From NCBI GenBank assembly GCA_003833135.1, contig QZLH01000652.1:33041-68918 (forward strand): DNA of 35,878 bases, in the 5' to 3' direction. The DNA is from Oehlia diaphana. Taxonomy: Eukaryota > Glomeromycota > Glomeromycetes > Glomerales > Glomeraceae. The position numbers were made by a program, and so were the translations under genes. Shown here one piece after another: positions 28,989 through 35,878 of the stretch (position 1 is its first letter; the number at the start of each line of letters is the position of its first letter). The notes beneath the pieces were generated by a model that did not search any database, had not been told where the DNA came from, and was given only the letters and a program-made list of their open reading frames with translations.

Positions 28989-31240
28989 GGATTGTTAATG
29001 ATTCGTAATACCAAAAACAAACAATAATATAGGCAAAGAGTGTAAAGAAGTAATTCACTTGTTTTCTTTTTATAAAAATAAATAAAAAAAAATATTTTTT
29101 TTTTTCGTGTTTGTAAATTTGTGAGGAAAAAAAAAATTTGTTTCGCAGATTCTTGTTGTATATATATGATTTTTTTTAATAATAAAAAAAAAAGAGGCCG
29201 TTTATTTTGAAGGGTCCATTCCTGATTTGTTCTTCAAAAAAAAAACCCCCAATATATTATGTAGTTAAATCTTTTTTTTTTCAAAGCGGGATAGAATAAT
29301 ATACTTTTTTTTGTAACCAATATATAATCATTATCGTACGGCTTTTTTATAAGGCGATAATTACTATACTTGGAGAGATAACATCGGAAATTATTTAATT
29401 TTTCATCCGCACATCGGCGTACGTTAGCTACGTTTAAGATGGGTATCCAATGTTAATTGTTTAAATAAACGTGGTAATTATGTAATTTATTTTCTTTGAC
29501 AATGTATTTATATCGAAGATCCATAAGATATTAATTATTATGTATTTAATTTAATCGCAGCCTGGAATGTACAACAAATAAATTATTGGTAGAAACTTCT
29601 TCTAATTCTGCCAATTAGTTTAAACGCTGTAAATAAATAAATATTTGTTATAAAAGAAATTCATGAAGTATATTTGAACATGTGTATTTGTTATTTTTTT
29701 TTGTTTAACATTAACAAAAAAGATTAAAGTTTCGGCATCTCCGAATCGAAAATATTATGAATTCTAATTTTAAAAAATCTTTTTGTTTTTTTTTCGATTT
29801 TCAAATATTTTTTTTACGTTACTATAATGAGGTTGGTAAATTATGTAAAAATGAACAAATAATATTTTTCCTTGAAAACTTGAATTAGTTTACCTAAATG
29901 GTCATCTATGCTTTTGTGAGGTTACAATGGCTTTTTGAAACATTTTACGTTGTTATTCTGTCATCAATATGTTTGAGATTTACAAAAAAAAAATTACAAT
30001 TGAAATATTTGATGAAATTTTAATTTTGGTAAATTTTTTTATGGAGATTAATTTGGATAAATTTAATTGTATAATTTGGGATACATTTCTTCAGTTTTTC
30101 AAACGTTTTTAGTATCTCTTGGCGTAAATATTAATAAACCAATATATTATTTTCAATCGCCACATTTTAAACTAATTATATCAAATTTTGTTACCCTGAA
30201 TTCCCTTTCTTCCCCGTTCTTCCCTTTCTTTTTCAAATGATAACTGTTAGTTTTATCCAATTTTAGGTATAAAATAAAAATTTAATTGGTATTGTTCCTT
30301 GTAAATTGTTACTTTAAATGTTTAAATGCTTAGGTGTTACAAGAATATTAAGATTTGCAGGATTATAACCCAGTTTTAATTTCAGCCTTACATTAGTCCA
30401 TTTTTAAAGAAGTGGTAAACTGTTTAGAAAATTCACCGAAAATTCGGGATTATATTATAATCACCAGAATGAGTTGCTACGTAAAGCGGGCAACTCCGTC
30501 AAATTTATCGTATCACATTTTATTTAACCAATAATATTTTACGTTATTTACATTTTAAATAAAAGTTATTTATAATATTTAATTATTAATATTTCTAACG
30601 ATATGTCGAACGATATTTTTTCATGTATAATGACGTACTTTCCATCTCTTAAAAAAATTTTTTTTTTATGATTTATAACAAATTTAAACAATTTTTTTTA
30701 CAAATTTTTACGGTGAAATAATTGATCCGATCTTCAAATGTTTAATACATGAAATATGCATGAATTTTACAGTTTATTTATAATTTACTTATCTGTTACG
30801 TGAATGAAATATATATATATATATATATATATAATTTTTATTTATTTTACCGAAATCGCGATTTCTATTATCTGTTAATTTATTACATAATATAATATTT
30901 ATATTACTTTTTAATGATTTCTAATATACTGTATACGGTATATATTATTTAATGTCTAATATTTTTAATCACCAAAAATAACTTGTCCGATTATATATAA
31001 ATAAAAAATCGAATGATAAAATTAAACTTTGGAATATTTTTTTTTTTCTGATTGGCTATAGATCTACAATAGGATTGCGCCTTAATTTATAGAATGGTAA
31101 GAATGGTACCAAATCAAACTCTTTCGACTAATCAAAAAAAAGATAAGATGTGAATATCACTTCTTCTTTGATGCTTAATGCAACGGGAACTGATAACTTA
31201 GATAATTGGTAAATACAAACTGACTAAAACCTTTTTTATA
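28306..31240. other. Upstream and intergenic AT-rich DNA
   Basis: No gene recognised. AT microsatellites lie at 28387-28399, 28931-28970 and 30807-30832, and GATATA repeats at 28970-28987. ATTGGTCACACGC near 28398 contains an inverted CCAAT box that could serve the minus-strand NmrA-like gene. The remaining sequence shows stop-dense frames on both strands. Confidence 0.5.
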
Positions 31241-31589
31241 TATTAATTTAAACCATCTTCCTGTTTTAGACTATCATGAAAAAATCTAAAAGCTTGGATG
31301 AAATCAGCAGTTTTTGAGGAAGTACTTCATAATATAGATGCTTATTTTAAAATACATCTTGCTCTTAATAAATAATGCCTAACACATATTACCATTTACC
31401 AGAGTTTGAATAAGATGAAATAAAGAAGAGTCTTCAAAGAAGTTATACTGGAATGTTAAGATCAGTATATGGTACATTATTAAAATTAAGCCCATTTTCT
31501 ACTTACAAATAAATTTATTAATTAAAAAACACTTTTTAATATTAACCTATAAGCCATAATAGTAATTATAGATTAAGAAGATTCAACCT

Positions 31590-31900
31590 GATATTTTTCA
31601 ACTTTAATTAACTCATGTTAAAGTAGTCTTTCTTTTACCTAATGTTACAAGTCACCTTTAACTTCTTGATATTGGAATAATTGCAAATTTTAAAAATCAT
31701 TTTAAATGAAAATATTATTATCATATACTAAGTTTTTTTAAAGAAAGTAAAGATATTAATAGAAAATTAATATCAAAAAGATTATCAATTATTTAGCAAA
31801 TGCATGGAAAAATATAACTGAAGAAACAATTATTAATTATTGAATAAAAACTGGAATATTTCTTACTTCATCTAATAAAAATATATAAATAAATACTGAG
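31590..31900 (+). pseudogene. Decayed pogo/Tigger-type transposase C-terminal part
   Basis: One frame gives VVFLLPNVTSHL then TAA then LLDIGIIANFKNHFK (about 31624-31708), matching the PPNTTSHLQP(L/M)DAGII region with the third catalytic Asp in DDE_1 transposases. A downstream piece, AWKNITEETIINYW-like with TGA in place of the final Trp (about 31802-31844), then IKTGIF, is the conserved helical tail of the same family. It has several stops, consistent with C-to-T decay. No ends or target duplication were found. Confidence 0.6.
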
Positions 31901-34253
31901 ATTATAAACCTGTGTAATATTACAGTTGAAATATTTGAAACTGTATTATGCTATTTTAATAAGAAATAATAAATAATAAATAAAGAAATAGCAAATATTA
32001 ACTAAATTAAATTATTAGTTGAAAAGTTAAAAACAAAAACAAATTCTCATACTGCTTTATTAGCAAATATAATTAATAATTTTTTTTTAAATTTAAAAAG
32101 AAAATATTCTAATAAAAGAAATTTTAAGTGATAATAATATTGTAAAATAATTAATAAGAGGATTTCTTTCTACCAATTATATAAACCATTTTTTTTACAA
32201 AATTTTAGCAATAAGATTTTGATAAAAAATATAATAAAAAATAGGTTCTTCTGCTAATAAATATAGTGGGTTTACTTTGGAAGATATGGAGCTATTTCTC
32301 AATCTTCTTGATAAAGAGACTTAGCTCTTTGCTTAAAAAAATGCTGCAAACTTACTGTTTTACTAGTATAATTAGCATTTTTTAAAGCTTTTAACTGAAG
32401 TATACATACTGCTCAAATTATTTGAAATGCTATAATTATAAATTAAATACTGTAATTCATTTAGTTTATATATATTTTATTATGTAAAATGCTAAAATAA
32501 TTTGGGATGTAACTCGTAATTGAATTTGGAATTTTACTTATAATTATAACAGTCCAAAATAATTTAGACAGTATATATACTTTCAAGAACTGGAGTATAC
32601 AACATATAAACATGTTAAATAATTACAAAAAAATTTAAAAATGAACTTCAAGAATTGATTATGTTTAAAGATAACTTTTCAAGTTTTGTTTTTTTTTTCT
32701 GCACCTTTAAAAATTTATAAGCAGTATTTCTTTATAAAATTATGGAAGACTTTATAAGAAAAATTAAAAGAAATTATATGAGTAACAAATAAAAATTTAC
32801 CTAATAAGAGTCTTAATATACCAGAATTTCAATTGATAAAAATGAAAATTATTGAAGAGTCAAAATACCAATTATCGGTTATACTTTTGCAATACAAATA
32901 AAATTAGATGTATAAGTATAGCCATTTATTTTAAAAAAAAAAAATAAGTCACTTATGCTAAGATTGTTACTTGATCAGATTCATCTTATATCACCTTTTT
33001 CTATAGATATACAAAATACTTATATTACTTTTAATAACAGTAAAATACCTAATAACTGTAACAGCAGAAGACTAAGAAGTTTAAATTTATATCAGATAAG
33101 ATGATTTTTACTATTATGACTGGATATATGTTACAAAAAAAGGTTAATATCTGTAAAATAGTGATTTATAATATTTTTTCTTTCATGATATAACTTGAAA
33201 TCCTAATAAATCTAGAGAAAATAAGGTCAAATTATTGTAATGAAAATTAAAATGCAAAAAAAGTATATGATAGTGCAATGACTGTATCAATTGACTCTAA
33301 TAAGTAAACACAATAGTTCTTGGTATTCTGAACTTTAAAGTAGCATAAAGAGCATAAAAAATTCCAAGCTGAAATAATAGATCTACCTAAATTTGTTTTA
33401 ATAATGTTGTATATAATGCTAAGAACCTGCTTAATCTATGCTATTAAAATTTAATAATACTTTAGCATTCAAAATTATTCAAGATTATAGGTATAAGAAG
33501 TTAATTGTGTATTTTGATATTTAGGTAAATTTGGATAAATCACTTAACTTTAAAGAATTTAAAGATGTTTAGATTTGTTTATTTTTTATCTATTTTGAAT
33601 CAGAACTCCAGAAATATATAAATAAATAAAATTTCAAGTTGCTTAAAATTTGCCAAAAAAATTGTGTAAATTTAAATAATATTAGTCAAAAATTTAATTT
33701 TTTAATTTAGAAGTTGACTAATAAATAGCAATAGAAAAAGAAGTTTTTAAAAAATAAAAAGCAATTTATTTCAAAAAATAAAGATTTTAACAGTAACAAT
33801 AAACTTACCATTCTAATTAAAATTCAAGCATTATTTAAATCACTAACTAACTGATAGGAGGACTGAGCCAAATAGAATTTTTAGAATGTTAAAGTACTTG
33901 TTATTTAATTTATATATTATTAACATTTTTTTTTAACCTGAATTTTTATTTAAAATTTTCTTTTTTTTTTGTTTTACAGTAAATTTGTTAGATTTTTCTA
34001 AGGATATAGACTAAGAGAAGAAATCCTCTTTAAGAAAAAGCAGTTTCATACTGAACTTACTCTTATAGTCCAAAATCCATTTAATAGTAACAAGTAATTC
34101 AGTAGTTAATAAATTAGATAAGTTTTATTTCATATTATATATGTTATTTTTGAGATAAAATTTATTTAATAAACTATTAAATATACTGCAGTAAAAAAAA
34201 AATAATAATAATAAAATTGTAAAATTAATTTAAAAAAATGCATACTAATGATA
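31901..34253. other. Highly AT-rich, stop-dense DNA, probable transposon graveyard
   Basis: No open frame of note on either strand. A short coding-like piece near 32265-32310 (KYSGFTLEDMELFLNLLDKE) suggests more transposon remnants, but no family could be named. The composition resembles the decayed transposase regions elsewhere in the window, only more advanced. Confidence 0.45.
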
Positions 34254-34416
34254 AGGGTGCTGTCAGATATTACCTAATATTTTAGGGGAAGGGGAGGTAA
34301 CTAAAGATCTTAAGTTACATATAAAACTATATAAGGAAATATAACATATCTTACCTAAAAGGGGAAGGGTAAGCTCTTATATTAAAGTGATATTAGGTAA
34401 TATCTGACAGTGTCCT
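34254..34416. mobile_element. 163-bp MITE
   Basis: The ends are AGGGTGCTGTCAGATATTAC and, reversed, AGGACACTGTCAGATATTAC; the arms then share CTAATAT. The three mismatches are transitions. Two G-rich stretches (AGGGGAAGGGGAGG and AAGGGGAAGGG) lie inside in the same orientation. A half copy is at 16770-16878. The flanks (TAATGATA and AATGGATA) are similar but not an exact duplication. Confidence 0.75.
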
Positions 34417-34463
34417 AATGGATAATGATTTAAATAATAAAAAACTAGTAATATACTTAAATT

Positions 34464-35574
34464 TAGGACTCTGATTAGTTCAGTTCGGTACAGTTTTTGC
34501 CAAAACTGAAACTGAACTGAATTAATCAGTAACAGTATTGTTAATTACCAAAACTGATCAGTTTCAGTAATCATCAATACTAAAACTGACTGGTAATTAC
34601 TGAAAACTGAACTGATTTACCAATTCATTATCAGTTCAGCAGTTCAGTTTTTAACGTTTTCGCAAAGTTTTTTATTTAAAAAATATGCAAAAACTTTTTT
34701 TTTGTGAATTTATTAATAAAAAACGTTTTCGCAATATGTTCTATTAAAAGAATTAAAAAACGTTATGAAAACATTTTTTTATTAAATTACTTAATAAAAA
34801 CAGGTTTGCAATGTTTTTTGTTCAAATAATTAAAACGTTACGAAAAATGTTTTTTATTTGCTAAATTACATGTTAAAAAAACATTTTGCAATATTTTTTA
34901 ACAGTTTTAATAAAAAAACATTGTGAAACATTTTTTTATTTATTAATTTATATGTTAAAAAAAAGTTTCACAACATTTTTTAATAGTTTCAATAAAAAAA
35001 TATTGCGAAACATTTTTTTATCTATTAAATTACATGTTAAAAACATTTCACAACATTTTTTAACTATTTTAATAAAAAAATGTTGCGAAATGTTTTTTAA
35101 CATGTAATTTAATAGATAAAAAATGGTTTGCAATATTTTTTAACAGTTTCAATAAAAAATATTGCGAAACATTTTTTATCTATTAAATTACATGTTAAAA
35201 AATGGTTTGCAACATTTTTTAACTATTTTAATAAAAAAATGTTGCAAACCGTTTTTTTTTATTTATTAATTTATATGTTAAAAATGTTTCACAACATTTT
35301 TTAACAGTTTCAATAAAAAATGTTGCAAAATATTTTTTATCTATTAAATTATATATTAAAAATGTTTTGCAATGTTTTTTAACTATGTTAATAAAAGTTT
35401 CAGTTCAGTAAATCAGTTCAGTAAATCGCAAAACTGATACTGAAACTGCAATTACTAAAACTGATCAGTAATTTACCGAATGATTCAGTTTCAGTAAATT
35501 ATAAAATCGAAACTGATCTGATACTAAAACCGATCAGTTCAGTTCAGTATTTACCAATACCAATTGGAGTCTTA
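34464..35574. mobile_element. Non-autonomous hAT-type element of a second family
   Basis: The ends are TAGGACTCTGATTAGT and, reversed, TAAGACTCCAATTGGT (12 of 16 positions, all mismatches transitions). A perfect 8-bp duplication, cttaaatt, flanks it (34456-34463 and 35575-35582). Subterminal blocks are built from CAGTTCAG/CTGAAACTG motifs in both orientations (34478-34655 and 35400-35560). The interior is a hairpin array. No transposase is present. The layout copies that of the 3708-4899 family although the ends and subterminal motifs differ. Confidence 0.85.
34656..35395. repeat. Internal inverted-module array of the 34464-35574 element
   Basis: Alternating modules: TTGCGAAACATTTTT-type arms facing AAAAATGTTGCAAA-type arms across a short ACAGTTTCAATA or ACTATTTTAATA loop, joined by the linker ATTAAATTACATGTTAAAAA. 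The arm sequence varies (TTGCGAAA, TTGCAAAC, TGTGAAAC) between modules. The same CGCAACATTTTT arms occur in the other family at 3870-4085 and 14815-14935. Confidence 0.75.
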
Positions 35575-35582
35575 CTTAAATT

Positions 35583-35878
35583 CCTAAAAATTTAAATAGC
35601 TTTTTTTTGAATAATAATTACTAGATAAATTTAATATAAAAAACATATATATGTTCTTTGCTATCAGTGGTGATTTTTTTGGTAGTATTTTATAATGCTT
35701 TTTAAATAATATTAATAGGAATTTTTAACATGTCATGTAAATATCATATTTAATAATATATATATTAATAAGTCTATTAACAAGCATGATATTTAATATT
35801 AATATTGTAACTAATATAAAAGGATAATTGTCATATATTACAAAATTATTATTTTTTTACATTTCATTGTAATATGGT
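35583..35878. other. AT-rich tail of the window, nothing recognised
   Basis: No open frame or element. A loose inverted repeat (ATCATATTTAATA against ATGATATTTAATA) lies at about 35744-35800. Confidence 0.5.

Noticed and set aside
28840..29058. 72-codon open frame with IYIYIY repeats
   Set aside because: Translation of an AT microsatellite.

Overview
The window looks like nuclear DNA of a filamentous fungus, most likely an arbuscular mycorrhizal (Glomeromycotina, Rhizophagus-like) genome. This is inferred from extreme A+T richness, short GT-AG introns (58-84 bp mostly), a heavy load of decayed DNA transposons, a secreted protein with two CBM19-like cysteine domains, and the style of the transposase families. 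No species marker is present, so the assignment is inference.

Layout. 1-5640 is nested transposon territory: a decayed hAT transposase on the minus strand (1-407), then a complete but dead Tc1/mariner/IS630-like element (410-3106, TA target duplication, matching terminal inverted repeats), then an array of short hairpin repeats (3256-5474) into which a 1.2 kb non-autonomous hAT-type element has inserted (3708-4899, perfect 8-bp duplication). 5641-7329 is AT-rich with a hairpin MITE. At 7330-8224 lies a three-exon gene related to actinoporin-like pore-forming proteins, broken by one in-frame TGA. 8225-9540 holds MITEs.

9540-14459 is a three-level nest. A Crypton-type tyrosine recombinase gene is split by a pogo/Tigger element (10575-13322), whose own transposase gene on the minus strand is split by a related 447-bp MITE (12390-12836). 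Each insertion duplicates TA, and removing it on paper rejoins the interrupted frame. A second copy of the hairpin-array hAT-type element follows (14613-15649, 8-bp duplication), then a 450-bp foldback element and a pyrimidine tract. 16900-21650 is AT-rich with unrecognised coding-like remnants and a 125-bp duplication.

The only clearly intact host genes sit at 21.8-28.4 kb: a secreted protein with two CBM19-like domains flanking twelve 9-residue acidic repeats (minus), a small three-exon conserved-looking protein (plus), and a two-exon NAD(P)-binding NmrA-like protein (minus). The block from 31.2 to 34.2 kb is a transposon graveyard containing a decayed pogo-type C-terminus. The window ends with a small MITE (34254-34416) and a third hAT-type hairpin-array element from a different family (34464-35574, perfect 8-bp duplication).

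Two themes stand out. First, the non-autonomous elements share one design: short hAT-like ends, dense subterminal repeats, and an internal array of hairpins whose stems vary while staying self-complementary. Second, nearly all stops in the dead genes are explained by C-to-T or G-to-A changes, as expected from cytosine deamination of methylated or RIP-like silenced DNA.
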